Assembly (NCBI GenBank): GCA_031282405.1
Contig: JAITDU010000014.1
Location: forward strand, 1 to 64,000
Origin: Coriobacteriales bacterium
Lineage (GTDB): Bacteria; Actinomycetota; Coriobacteriia; Coriobacteriales; UBA8131
Direction of reading: 5' to 3'
Length of the DNA: 64,000 bases
Shown here: piece by piece, positions 38,437-48,563 of the stretch
How the letters are laid out: every line of letters starts with the position of its first letter
How positions within the stretch are numbered: the first letter of the stretch is position 1
Translations under genes and position numbers: made by a program
Notes under the pieces: model-generated
The model's input: the letters and a program-made list of their open reading frames with translations, nothing else
Database searches by the model: none
Told to the model about the DNA's origin: nothing

Positions 38437-38619
38437 GCTCTCTCCTCTCTTTGGGTTTGGCCACTGTGATCTCAACCCACTCGGTGGCCCTGGCCTTTCG
38501 ATGGCCTTGGCCTGCTCGCCTGAAACAGTGCTTCAGGCATTGGTTATCAGGGGAGAAACGAGTGTCTCAGACGTGTGACACATCTGTTTTGAGGCCACTT
38601 CAAGTCTGCAAATCTCTGC

Positions 38620-38930
38620 ATCGAGCCTGCTGAGACAATAAAAAAAGCCCATGTCTCCCACATACAAAAAATGCGGGGACAAGAGCTTGATACTCCTGCG
38701 GTGCCACCTCGCTTGACGAAACAAATCGTCCACTCATGAGACGCTAACACGCCTCTGTCCGATAACGGGGACTGCCGTCTGTGACTACTCGCTCGCGCTC
38801 ACCACACAAGCACCAGTTTTTGCCCCAGCCCTCAAAGGCCCATTTGTCCGTTCGCTTTCTACCGGGTTTCCAGCATCTCCGGCTCTCTGCAAGTGCGCTG
38901 CGGACGTTACTTCCTTCTCAGCGGTTTAGT
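38620..38930 (-). ncRNA. T-box leader (probable tRNA-Trp specificity) upstream of trpB
   Basis: Reverse strand has GAGAGCCGGAGATGCTGGAAACCCGG (stem I-like), GCGAGGTGGCACCGCAGG (T-box sequence), then GTCCCCGCA-ttttttgta-TGTGGGAGAC...GGGCTTTTTTT terminator; TGG in ggacaaaTGGgcc as specifier candidate. Confidence 0.78.
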
Positions 38931-39099
38931 GGCATAGTAACACTTCGTCTCCGGTTTGCAAGTTCTCCTTGGCCACTGGCCGCGTTTTTGCCGCCGTTTA
39001 CCCAACTTTGGCTTTATAATGGGGAGAAACGAGCCATAACTCACCTAGGACCTGCAGCCCCACGCACGACCCGCACTGCTCGCTCGCGACCCGCAATTT

Positions 39100-39159
39100 G
39101 TACAAGACTCACGCTGCCTGCACAAGACCCACACTGACTGTACAAGATCCGCAACCCCT
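39100..39159. repeat. Degenerate 20-bp tandem repeat x3
   Basis: gtacaagactcacgctgcct / gcacaagacccacactgact / gtacaagatccgcaacccct. Confidence 0.75.
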
Positions 39160-39176
39160 ACCGAAAGGAAAGCGCC

Positions 39177-39797
39177 ATGACCAGCATCACACCGATTCGC
39201 GACCCAAAGACTGACCACCTGCTTACTCCCCAAAACGCCGCTGTCATCATCATCGATTACCAGCCCACGCAAATCCACTCGGTCAATTCCATCAACACCA
39301 GCGAGCTGATAAAAAATATCATTTTGGTCGCCCGGACCGCTAAGGCCTATCGTTTGCCCATCGTACTCTCGACGGTCAATGTTGCCAGCACGAGGAACCA
39401 GGAGACCGTCCCGCCGCTTAAACAGGAGCTTGAAGGTGTGCCCTCCTACGATCGCAGCAGCGTCAACTCCTGGGAGGATGCCGAATTCGTGGCAGCGGTC
39501 AAAGCTACAGGGCGCAAAAAGCTTATCATGTGTGCGTTGTGGACCGAGGTCTGTCTGGCGCTGCCTGCCCTCGATGCTTTGAAAGAAGGCTATGAGGTCT
39601 ATCCGGTAGTCGATGCTATCGGCGGTACCAGCACGCTGGCCCATGAGACCGCACTGCGCAGAATCGAGCAGGCAGGAGCCCAGCTTACGACGATCCCCCA
39701 GCTTGTCTGCGAACTCCAACGCGATTGGAATCGTAGCGAAACCGTTGAGGAGTACCTCGATCTGATGTTCGCCGCCGGTGCCTTTGTGGGCTTGTAA
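39177..39797 (+). CDS. Isochorismatase-family (cysteine) hydrolase
   Basis: AAVIIIDYQPTQIHSV, GRKKLIMCALWTEVCLALPALDALKEGYEVYPVVDAIGGTS. Confidence 0.88.
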   Translation: MTSITPIRDPKTDHLLTPQNAAVIIIDYQPTQIHSVNSINTSELIKNIILVARTAKAYRLPIVLSTVNVASTRNQETVPPLKQELEGVPSYDRSSVNSWEDAEFVAAVKATGRKKLIMCALWTEVCLALPALDALKEGYEVYPVVDAIGGTSTLAHETALRRIEQAGAQLTTIPQLVCELQRDWNRSETVEEYLDLMFAAGAFVGL

Positions 39798-39992
39798 AGC
39801 CAGTCGGTAAAACCAGTCGGTAGGGTCCGCTGCGCAAATCTGCGGTTTTCTCCTCGTTATGGCTCAGGTTTTTGCTATTATGGACGAGTAAGCATTGGGA
39901 GGGCACTGGATGAGCGTGCCATGTCGTGGTCAGCGGCTCGGTTAACGCGTATCACGTCTGAAGACCTCAAAGCGGTTCATCGAGAATAGAGT

Positions 39993-41630
39993 ATGAGTAC
40001 AACACGTGTTCGGGCGATAATAGCTATCGGGTTGGTGGTGCTGGTCTTTGGCATCATCGCCATCTTGGCGTTTCAGGCTGCCTCACTCAGGGTCTTTCGC
40101 GAGGTATCAGAGTACAGCAGGAACTTCTCCACGACGGTTACGCTGATAAACTCGAACACGGGCATCTATCAGGAGCGCGACTACTATGTGGCTACCTCGT
40201 ATGACCTCAGCGTGCCCGACAATGGCCTGATAGTCTTAAATCCCATACAAAAACTCCCTCAGGAAACAACACTGCCAAGCCTGCAGTCGGCTGTGTACTC
40301 TGTGGAAAATAACACCGAACGTTCGCTCAATTTACGCCTGACGAACTCGCGACGCACCGAGGAGCGTTCCGGCCAGGCACCGCCTGCCACCTACCTGGGC
40401 CTTTCGTTTACTTCCGCGACCCAGCGGGGCAGTTGGCAGGCCACGACATTGTTTAACAACAATTCAGAAGGCGAGTTGGTCGACAGTGCCCTGCTGTTCG
40501 GCTCAGCTTCGGCTACCCAGACCACTGTCTGGCGCGGGCGCACCTCGCTCTACCTTTTGGACGGTGGCCTTACCCTGCATGCGGCAGCGATTCTGCCGGG
40601 TGTCGACATCTTGAATGACACCGGCGCAGAGGGCCAGGCAACGGCTGTTATCTACAGCACGAGGGCGCTGTCCATTGGTGGGATTATGACAGAGGATCAG
40701 GACAGAGAGGCCGCTGCTGCCATTGACGATGCGTCGACGGAATCTTTGCGCGTGGATCAAGGGATTATAGAAGCGAGTGAAGCGAGTGCTAATATACTCG
40801 TACCCGGGACTGCTGCTTTGGCCATGGATACCGATATGCGTATTACGGGCACAGACATTCTGTTGGTGGCTCCCGCTGGCACTCGGCCGCGCTCCACGTT
40901 GCGTGCTCCCGCCGCTCACACAGATGCCCAGTCCACAGAAGATCTGCAGGAAAGTACAGCCCCACACTCCGGCAACAACCTTACCGTGAGCGGCGGGGTG
41001 ATTGGCGTGGGCACGCGTTGCACCCTCACCATCGGCCCGGATGCAAACGGCCTGGGCAGCGTGGAGTTATCGCCGCGCTCGCTTATTGTCGATGGCGGCA
41101 CATTGATCATTGAGCCTGCCGACGCGGGGGCCATAACCATCAACTCCGACATACAGGTGCGCAACGGTGGCAGACTGGTCATAGGCGAGGGTGCCACGAT
41201 TAACGGCAACATTTACGCCTTTGGTGGCGGCACGGTGGAAGTGAACGGCTCATTCAAGTTATACGGACATCAGGTTGGTTTTGACGAGGGGAGCGTCCCC
41301 GGCGGCATCTTCATCCTTGCTGACAACAGCACGGACGAAGATGGTGCTATTCTTGGGCTGGGCTATTTTACCGCGAAGATACTATGGATGATTGACGGCA
41401 GCGACGGCAGTAATCTTATCATCAAATCGCGCGCGGTACACTTTCTCTCTACGGCCGCTCCGCCCGGCTATCCTTTGATGTACAACGAGTACTCCTGTCC
41501 GGATTCCGCAACGTCGAGTCACCTGTGTGAGCATTTTGGCGTAGCCGAGGGTCTGACTGCTCCTGCTGTGATTGTGGATTTCTCTGACGATATGGCTGTC
41601 ATAGAATCGTTCAGGAGCGCGTCGTCTTAA
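39993..41630 (+). CDS. N-terminally anchored extracellular protein, probable type IV pilus accessory protein (paralogue of 49434-51464)
   Basis: Single N-terminal TM; solenoid-like block NNLTVSGGVIGVGTRCTLTIGPDANGLG...GAITINSDIQVRNGGRLVIGEGATINGNIYAFGGGTVEVNG; C-terminal CPDSATSSHLCEHF. Confidence 0.65.
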   Translation: MSTTRVRAIIAIGLVVLVFGIIAILAFQAASLRVFREVSEYSRNFSTTVTLINSNTGIYQERDYYVATSYDLSVPDNGLIVLNPIQKLPQETTLPSLQSAVYSVENNTERSLNLRLTNSRRTEERSGQAPPATYLGLSFTSATQRGSWQATTLFNNNSEGELVDSALLFGSASATQTTVWRGRTSLYLLDGGLTLHAAAILPGVDILNDTGAEGQATAVIYSTRALSIGGIMTEDQDREAAAAIDDASTESLRVDQGIIEASEASANILVPGTAALAMDTDMRITGTDILLVAPAGTRPRSTLRAPAAHTDAQSTEDLQESTAPHSGNNLTVSGGVIGVGTRCTLTIGPDANGLGSVELSPRSLIVDGGTLIIEPADAGAITINSDIQVRNGGRLVIGEGATINGNIYAFGGGTVEVNGSFKLYGHQVGFDEGSVPGGIFILADNSTDEDGAILGLGYFTAKILWMIDGSDGSNLIIKSRAVHFLSTAAPPGYPLMYNEYSCPDSATSSHLCEHFGVAEGLTAPAVIVDFSDDMAVIESFRSASS

Positions 41631-41779
41631 ATGAAGGGGAGGCCAGAACGTTATATGTGCATGATCGGCGGTATAATCAAAACGGCCCCTAAAACGGCTC
41701 CTGGGGGTAAAAGATCCAAAATAGCCGATAAACTGACAAAAAATTTGGATATTTTGTATGGACAGACAGGTGGTTATGC

Positions 41780-41785
41780 TATAAT
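41780..41785 (+). promoter_or_regulatory. -10 element (TATAAT) upstream of pilC
   Basis: ggttatgcTATAATacggg, 63 nt before the pilC ATG. Confidence 0.4.
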
Positions 41786-41848
41786 ACGGGTCGTTGTCAA
41801 AGAAGGAAGCCCCGAAAAACGTAGTATAATCACAGAAGAAGGGCTGTA

Positions 41849-43033
41849 ATGTCATTGTATAAATATACTGCTGTCACCTTGGATGGGAGCCGCAGGAACG
41901 GTATGCTGGAGGCCAACAGCGAGTCGCAGCTCAGTCAGATACTGAGCCAAAACGGACTGTTCCTTACTTCCAGCAAGGTATCGGAGCAAGGTGCCAGCAA
42001 GGTCAGACTGAAGATCTTGGAGGTCGCAGACTTTTGCCGGCAGTTAGCTGCCATGCTGTCGTCTGGCATTACGCTCATCAGGGCTATGCAGATAATCGAA
42101 GCCCGCGATGCTAAGCCTTACGTCAAAAAAGTTTATGGAGAGGTCATCGAGGAACTCAGGCGTGGCTCTACGCTTTCAGAGTCCATGCAAAAGCAGGGCA
42201 AGGCCTTCCCCGAACTGCTCATCAACATGATTCGAGCGGGCGAAAACTCCGGCGGCATCGATACCACGGCCGAAAAGATGGCCATTACGTACGATAAACA
42301 GCATAGACTCAACTCCAAGCTTCGCTCGGCCAGCGTCTATCCCATCATCTTGGTGGTGTTAATCATCGCGGTCATTATCATCCTGTTCACGTTTGTCATG
42401 CCGCAATTCTCCGGCCTCTTTCAAGATATGGAGTTGCCGGTACCTACACAGATCATGATGGCGATCTCGACATTTCTTACCACGTACTGGTTGTTTGTCA
42501 TTATCGGCCTCGTTGCGTGCGTAGCTGCCATCATCATTATATTCCGACAGCCCAAACCCAAACTGTTCTGGCATAAACGCAAACTCAAGCTACCGATGTT
42601 TGGCAAACTCCTGCGCATTATTTATACGGCCCGCTTTGCCCGCACTTTAGCCTCGCTGTATGTGGCCGGTATTCCGATGATCCAGGCTTTGACCATTGGG
42701 CGCAACACGGTGGGCAATGCCTATATTGAGGCGCAGTTCGAAAATGTGATAAACGAACTGGGTAACGGGCGCACACTGTCGCAGTCTTTGGGCACGGTCG
42801 ACGGTTTTGACACGAAGCTCTACTCCACGATATCCATTGGTGAGGAGAGCGGGCGCTTGGAACAGATGCTGGACAGTGTCTCTGATCAATACGATTATGA
42901 AGCCGAAATGGCCACTCAACGCCTTGTCTCGATGTTGGAGCCTATCATGATAATTATTATGGCTGTCGTGGTCTGTGCCGTCATCGTCTCGGTACTGTTG
43001 CCGATATTCCAGATGTACCAGAACATCTCGTAG
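41849..43033 (+). CDS. pilC: Type IV pilus inner-membrane platform protein (GspF/PilC)
   Basis: FCRQLAAMLSSGITLIRAMQIIEAR, FARTLASLYVAGIPMIQAL, IGEESGRLEQML; conserved TM pattern. Confidence 0.92.
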   Translation: MSLYKYTAVTLDGSRRNGMLEANSESQLSQILSQNGLFLTSSKVSEQGASKVRLKILEVADFCRQLAAMLSSGITLIRAMQIIEARDAKPYVKKVYGEVIEELRRGSTLSESMQKQGKAFPELLINMIRAGENSGGIDTTAEKMAITYDKQHRLNSKLRSASVYPIILVVLIIAVIIILFTFVMPQFSGLFQDMELPVPTQIMMAISTFLTTYWLFVIIGLVACVAAIIIIFRQPKPKLFWHKRKLKLPMFGKLLRIIYTARFARTLASLYVAGIPMIQALTIGRNTVGNAYIEAQFENVINELGNGRTLSQSLGTVDGFDTKLYSTISIGEESGRLEQMLDSVSDQYDYEAEMATQRLVSMLEPIMIIIMAVVVCAVIVSVLLPIFQMYQNIS

Positions 43034-43045
43034 GAGGTAGCTGCT

Positions 43046-43987
43046 TTGGAAAACACATTTTATTGCTCTCCCGACAACCTCTGTCTGGTTATCGGCTCGG
43101 CGACTAAAGACAACATCCATGTGGATGACTTCAGACAGATCCCCTTGCCTGAAGGAGCCATGATTAACGGTATCGTCACCGATGTTGACCTCATGACCGA
43201 TTTTTTGGATACGATTGCTAAGGAATTTGCCCTCCAGACCGAAGGTACTTCGGTAAATCCACTGCTCGCCAATCGGTCGACTATCGTCGTTCAGGCGAGC
43301 AATATCTTAACTAAGATACTGGAAGTACCGCCAGTAGACGAGGTGCAGGTGCGCGAGTTCATCAAACGCGAATTCACCCAGTATGCTGATGAGGCCGATA
43401 CTCCGGATGAGTTGTTTGACTATACGATCTTGAATCAGATTGGTCCGGGCGGCGGCGTGGAGGTCTTGGCAGCCAGTGCCGGACGTGAGTTGATTGATGA
43501 TTACAACAGAGCCTTCTCTCAAGCTACCTATAATGTCGAACAGATAGGCATTGGTGTCGAGTCGCTCATCAAACTCGTTAGTCTCCTTCCCGATCTTTTG
43601 GGTAAGACCTACCTGCTTGTTAACACCGAGGCCTCTCGTCAGACCATCGCGATGTTTTTGGATGGTACATTCAGGCTGTATAACGGATACCGGCTCATCT
43701 CCGAGGCCGACAGCGATGCCTGGGTGGCCGAGGTTGGCCAAAATTTGGCTTCTATGTTGCAATTTAACCGGGCTCAACGAGGTCAGACCGAACTCTCGCA
43801 GGCATTTTTCTCTGGATTGAGCCCGACTAATCTGGAAAAACTCAGAACTGACTTTGCGTATCTGGATATCCAGATTGAGCACTTCGATTTATCATCAATA
43901 ATATCCGTGTCCAATAAGATTACACCGGAGAGGCAGTTCAACCCGGGTGCCTTCCTCTTCAACCTAGGCGCACTGGTACGGCGCTGA
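43046..43987 (+). CDS. pilM: PilM-like pilus assembly ATPase-fold protein
   Basis: Position between pilC and pilN; VQASNILTKILEVPPVDEVQVREFIKREFTQY and VNTEASRQTIAMF. Confidence 0.8.
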   Translation: MENTFYCSPDNLCLVIGSATKDNIHVDDFRQIPLPEGAMINGIVTDVDLMTDFLDTIAKEFALQTEGTSVNPLLANRSTIVVQASNILTKILEVPPVDEVQVREFIKREFTQYADEADTPDELFDYTILNQIGPGGGVEVLAASAGRELIDDYNRAFSQATYNVEQIGIGVESLIKLVSLLPDLLGKTYLLVNTEASRQTIAMFLDGTFRLYNGYRLISEADSDAWVAEVGQNLASMLQFNRAQRGQTELSQAFFSGLSPTNLEKLRTDFAYLDIQIEHFDLSSIISVSNKITPERQFNPGAFLFNLGALVRR

Positions 43988-44011
43988 GAGACGGGAGCAA
44001 AAGGAGCAATA

Positions 44012-44773
44012 ATGGCAAAGTCCCTAAGACAAAAGGACATCAACTTCTTGGCTGTGCTGGATGGCCGTCGGGCTAAACGTGCGCTCAGCCCTCAGTCTTT
44101 CATCCTGCCTGGGGTGTTGGTGCTGGTAGTACTTGTAGGCTTGGGCGTGTTTACGTTCTTTCAAGTCAACACGATGCGGTTGAATTCGGAGTCAGATCAG
44201 ATACAGACATATTTGAGCAGTGCCACCACAGCGCGCGAACTCTCCGAGGCTCAGGCACTCAAAACCCAGGCCACAGACATGCAGGCCAAGGCGAGTAATG
44301 TGGCCACTCCCATGGATAATCTGGCCTCTTATCCGGAACTCACCCTCGGTATCCTTTATTCACTTATAGAGTTGGCCGGGGCTAATATCGAGATTACCGA
44401 TATGCAATATACAAAGACTACCGGCATTCTGCATTTTACGGCCTCAAGCGACTATGTGCTGTCCATACCGACCTTTGTAAGCCAGCTTCGCACCAGCGGC
44501 CTGTTTGCCTATGTCGAGTATACAGGCTATTCGGGTGGTGGCGCAGGTGGCGGTGGCCAACTCGCCGACTCAACAAATCGTGGTAGTTCTACAGATACTA
44601 CCGGTACGAGCGGGGCCACGGGTGCCGGGGCCGGCGCTGCTGCGGCTGCGGTGTCCGAGCAGACTCCCACCTACAAATTTTCGTTGGAATGCGCGCTGAT
44701 TCCGCCGCCTGCTCCAACCTCCTCAGGTACGCCTGCCGCAGTTCAGCCCTCTTCGCAGACCGGAGGTGAATAA
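44012..44773 (+). CDS. PilN-like pilus assembly protein
   Basis: One N-terminal TM, coiled segment, position between pilM and pilO-like; ATGG junction with next gene. Confidence 0.7.
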   Translation: MAKSLRQKDINFLAVLDGRRAKRALSPQSFILPGVLVLVVLVGLGVFTFFQVNTMRLNSESDQIQTYLSSATTARELSEAQALKTQATDMQAKASNVATPMDNLASYPELTLGILYSLIELAGANIEITDMQYTKTTGILHFTASSDYVLSIPTFVSQLRTSGLFAYVEYTGYSGGGAGGGGQLADSTNRGSSTDTTGTSGATGAGAGAAAAAVSEQTPTYKFSLECALIPPPAPTSSGTPAAVQPSSQTGGE

Positions 44774-45708
44774 TGGCTGAATCAACAACAACAACGGCCG
44801 AGCTGGTCAAACCACCTTCTCTTCCAAAAAGGATTCTGGAGAAGATCAAGGGTCTGAGTACGCGCGACAAGATTCTGGGCTTTGGACTTATCCTGGCGGC
44901 CATCATAGCAGCGCTGGTGTTTTTCCTCATACTGCCGGCCAACGAGCGCCTGGCAACTGCTCAGGTTAATTACAACGACCTCAAGAATCAAAAGAGCACG
45001 ACCGAGACGACGATTGCCTCCAAACCGACCAGTCAACAGCAATATGATCAGGCCAAGGTAAAATACGATGAATATATTGCCAAATACCAGGCCCCGATGC
45101 TGCCCGAAGATCTCGATCGACTCATAACGACCTTTTTGACAGACTGTGGCTTTGAGACCACCTCGCTTACGCTTACTCCTGTTACGACCGAGAATACCTC
45201 GCCGTTTGTGCCAGGTTCGACCAGGTGGGTGTCGCCCACAGAAACGTCGACTTCTACCGCTGCGGGCGGCGCTGCGACCGCTCCCGGGGGAACGGTCTCT
45301 GGCTTAGCGGGCTCTGGGTCGACAAGCTCCTCGACAAGCTCCTCGAGATCAAGCTCTTCAGGAAGCGCGACCGCCGCTGACTCTTCTACCGCTGGTGAGG
45401 GTGTCGAAGATGCCGCCGCTGCCGCCGCTTCCGGCTCGTCTGCGCGTGCCGGCTCCACTAGTGCTTCTGCCACCCCGGCCGCCACTACATCACTTTTTGT
45501 CTACACGGTAGCCGTTTCGGTCACCGGCCCGACCGAGAGCTATCTCACGGTGCTTGAGCGCATCCAATCCCTCCCTTGGATTGATCTGCCCGATGCCACA
45601 CCGGCGCTCATCGCGATGTCTGCGCAGGAAGAAGAGAGTGAATCCACAACGCTCACGCTTTCCTTCAAGATATACGTCCACCCCGACGCCACGTTCAAAA
45701 CACCCTAA
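44773..45708 (+). CDS. PilO-like pilus assembly protein with Ser/Gly/Ala-rich insert
   Basis: N-terminal KIKGLSTRDKILGFGLILAAIIAALVFFLILPANERLATAQVNYNDLKNQK; low-complexity STSSSTSSSRSSSSGSATAADSS block. Confidence 0.7.
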   Translation: MAESTTTTAELVKPPSLPKRILEKIKGLSTRDKILGFGLILAAIIAALVFFLILPANERLATAQVNYNDLKNQKSTTETTIASKPTSQQQYDQAKVKYDEYIAKYQAPMLPEDLDRLITTFLTDCGFETTSLTLTPVTTENTSPFVPGSTRWVSPTETSTSTAAGGAATAPGGTVSGLAGSGSTSSSTSSSRSSSSGSATAADSSTAGEGVEDAAAAAASGSSARAGSTSASATPAATTSLFVYTVAVSVTGPTESYLTVLERIQSLPWIDLPDATPALIAMSAQEEESESTTLTLSFKIYVHPDATFKTP

Positions 45709-45722
45709 GGAGAAAGACACAC

Positions 45723-47414
45723 ATGGTTGACCCCAGACAGGTCCGTATAGGCGACCTACTCAAAGAGTACGGATACGTTAACGACGACCAGATATCCCAG
45801 GCTCTGGCCTACCAAAAAGAACACGATGTGCGTCTGGGCCAGGCGGTCGTGGATTTGGGTTTTGTCTCAGAGAAGGAGTTCCAACAGGCACTGTCTCATA
45901 AGACGGGCTATCCCATTATCAGTCTCGATACCGCAGTCGTCGATACGAAGATAGTGGGAGAAGTACCGCGCGAGCTGGCCGAAAACGCCTGTGCCATCGC
46001 CATCAACGAGGACGAGGGTAGCGTGCTTTTGGTTACGAACGACCCGCTCAACATGTTTGCCATCAACGAGATTGAGCAGGTCTTGGGCAAGCCGGTTAAA
46101 CTGGGCATCGCTGACAAAGCCTCCATAGTCCAGGCTATCAAGAACTACTATACCGAGGTTGAAGCGATGTCGGCCATCGGCAGGATGCACTCCGGTGTTG
46201 CGGCCCTGCCCGAGATAGAAGACATCAGCTCTGTAGACATCGGCGACGATACCACGCCGGTTGTCAACCTCTTGAACTCGCTGATGATCCGGGCTTATGC
46301 GGCCGGCGCTTCCGATTTACACCTGGAGCCCTTCACGGCCAATTGCAAGGTACGCATGAGAGTTGACGGCGCACTGATTCACTACGCTGACATCCCCCGA
46401 AACGTCCATCCCGCCCTGATCGTGCGCTTGAAGATTATGAGTAATCTCGATATCGCAGAAAAACGCCTGCCTCAAGACGGCCATTTCCGCATCCTCATCG
46501 AAGGTGTGGACCTCAATGTGCGTATCTCGGTAATTCCTACGGTCTATGGCGAGAAGGCCGTCATGCGTTTTCTCACAACGAATACCACGATAGACCACGC
46601 CGAGCACTACGGCATGATAGACGAGGATTATGCTAAGTTCAGGCAGATACTGGCCAGCCCCAACGGCATCATCTACATCACGGGACCTACAGGTTCGGGC
46701 AAGACCACGACGATGTATATGGCGCTTGAGGAGTACCTGACCCGCCAGGTCAACATCTCCTCTATAGAAGATCCGGTGGAGCGCAACATCGAAGGTATCA
46801 ACCAGGTTCAGGTTAATCAGATGGCGGGCATGACTTTTGGTCTGGGTCTGCGCTCGCTGCTGCGCCAGGACCCGGACATCATCATGGTCGGCGAAACCCG
46901 CGATGCCGAGACCGCTTCGATATCAGTCAGTGCGGCCATTACCGGCCACCTCGTACTTTCCACATTACATACCAACGATGCCCTCACTTCTATCGTGCGC
47001 CTGGAGGATATGGGTGTGCCTAACTACCTTGTGGGTAATTCGCTCGTGGGACTTGTGGCTCAGCGTCTTGTACGCAAGGTGTGCGAGCACTGCAAAGACG
47101 AGTATGTGCCCTCGGAGCTGGACCTGCTCAACCTGCGAGCCGAGGCTTCCGAGGTGCCCACATTGGTTTTAGGCCGTGGTTGCCATATCTGTAATAATAC
47201 GGGTTATAAGGGGCGCACGGCCGTCCATGAGATTGTCCCGGTGGACAAGCGCATGCAGCGGCTTATCGCCGAGGGTGCCAGTCTTACGAGCTTATATGAA
47301 TATGCGCGCAAGGAGCTGGGGATGAAGACTCTGCGCGAACGAGCCAAACTATTGGTCTTAGACGGTATAACCACGATGGAAGAATTCTTAAGGATTGGCG
47401 AGACCGTAGACTAG
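45723..47414 (+). CDS. pilB: Type IV pilus extension ATPase (GspE/PilB)
   Basis: N-terminal MshEN-like region; GIIYITGPTGSGKTTTMYMALEEYL, LRQDPDIIMVGETRDAETASISVSAAITGHLVLSTLHTNDA; CEHC...CHIC zinc site. Confidence 0.94.
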   Translation: MVDPRQVRIGDLLKEYGYVNDDQISQALAYQKEHDVRLGQAVVDLGFVSEKEFQQALSHKTGYPIISLDTAVVDTKIVGEVPRELAENACAIAINEDEGSVLLVTNDPLNMFAINEIEQVLGKPVKLGIADKASIVQAIKNYYTEVEAMSAIGRMHSGVAALPEIEDISSVDIGDDTTPVVNLLNSLMIRAYAAGASDLHLEPFTANCKVRMRVDGALIHYADIPRNVHPALIVRLKIMSNLDIAEKRLPQDGHFRILIEGVDLNVRISVIPTVYGEKAVMRFLTTNTTIDHAEHYGMIDEDYAKFRQILASPNGIIYITGPTGSGKTTTMYMALEEYLTRQVNISSIEDPVERNIEGINQVQVNQMAGMTFGLGLRSLLRQDPDIIMVGETRDAETASISVSAAITGHLVLSTLHTNDALTSIVRLEDMGVPNYLVGNSLVGLVAQRLVRKVCEHCKDEYVPSELDLLNLRAEASEVPTLVLGRGCHICNNTGYKGRTAVHEIVPVDKRMQRLIAEGASLTSLYEYARKELGMKTLRERAKLLVLDGITTMEEFLRIGETVD

Positions 47415-47449
47415 GGACGGATGAGGTAACAGACGGAGAGGAAGATGCC

Positions 47450-48514
47450 ATGCCAGCTATCACGATTGAGCAACTTACGAACTATGCCCGCCAAAACGAT
47501 TGCTCAGATCTGCACATTACGGCCAATCAGGTTCCGACGTTTCGTCACTTGGGTAAACTTGCGCCCGGGCCGTTTTCGGGCAGCAAGCAGGATTATCGCG
47601 AGACCATTCTCTCCCTGCTCAATAACCTGCAAAAAGAACAGCTGGAAAGAGGAGAAGACCTCGATTTCTCCTTTGCCGATGTTGAGGAAAACCGCTACCG
47701 TGTAAATGTCTATCGTGCTCAAAACGAGCTGGCGGCGGCCATCCGTATGCTGCGCGATGACATCCCGTCTTTGGCCGACCTCAAACTGCCACCCGTGATC
47801 CAAACACTGTGTGAGGAGCCCCGAGGTATCATTTTGGTTACGGGGCCTACGGGTTCAGGCAAATCCACGACCCTGGCCGCGATGATCGACTATATCAACG
47901 TCCATCGCCAGGCTCATATCATCACTATTGAAGACCCCATCGAGTATGTGCATCAGCACAAGAGTTGCCTTGTGCATCAGCGCGAGCTGCACCGCGACGT
48001 TAATTCCTTCGCGGATGCCCTGCGCTCGGCCATGCGCGAGGACCCCGACGTTATCCTCGTGGGCGAGATGCGCGACTACGAGACGATCTCGGCTGCGGTC
48101 ACCGCCGCCGAGACCGGACACTTGGTATTTTCTACCCTGCACACCACAGGCGCGTCTCAGACTATCGATCGCATCGTCGATGTGTACCCCGCTCACTCTC
48201 AGGGCATGATCCGCTCCCAGCTCTCGGGCGTACTCAGAGCGGTTATCACCCAAACACTTTTACCACTGGCCGACAACAGTGGCCGTACTGTGGCTACCGA
48301 GATACTCGTGGGTACCGACGCCGTCCTGGCACAGATCCGCGAAGGTAAGTTCCATCAGCTCTCCTCGGCCATGCAGGCCGGTGCCAATGTGGGCATGCAC
48401 ACGCTGGCTGGCGACTTGGCTACCCTGGTCAAAAAGCGCCTGATAACCCGCGAAGTGGCCGAGAATGCTGTGAGTGACAAGGCCGAGTTTGCTCAATATC
48501 TGGGATTGTACTGA
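47450..48514 (+). CDS. pilT: Type IV pilus retraction ATPase PilT
   Basis: DLHITANQVPTFRHLGKL, GIILVTGPTGSGKSTTLAAMIDYIN, AMREDPDVILVGEMRDYETISAAVTAAETGHLVFSTLHT. Confidence 0.94.
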   Translation: MPAITIEQLTNYARQNDCSDLHITANQVPTFRHLGKLAPGPFSGSKQDYRETILSLLNNLQKEQLERGEDLDFSFADVEENRYRVNVYRAQNELAAAIRMLRDDIPSLADLKLPPVIQTLCEEPRGIILVTGPTGSGKSTTLAAMIDYINVHRQAHIITIEDPIEYVHQHKSCLVHQRELHRDVNSFADALRSAMREDPDVILVGEMRDYETISAAVTAAETGHLVFSTLHTTGASQTIDRIVDVYPAHSQGMIRSQLSGVLRAVITQTLLPLADNSGRTVATEILVGTDAVLAQIREGKFHQLSSAMQAGANVGMHTLAGDLATLVKKRLITREVAENAVSDKAEFAQYLGLY

Positions 48515-48563
48515 GCTAAGCGTGCGTGTGTGGCCCGATCGTCTAATACACTAGTATACTATT

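Noticed and set aside
41631-41849. 72-aa ORF upstream of pilC
   Set aside because: It overlaps the probable pilC promoter and leader, has no recognisable domain and no clear RBS.
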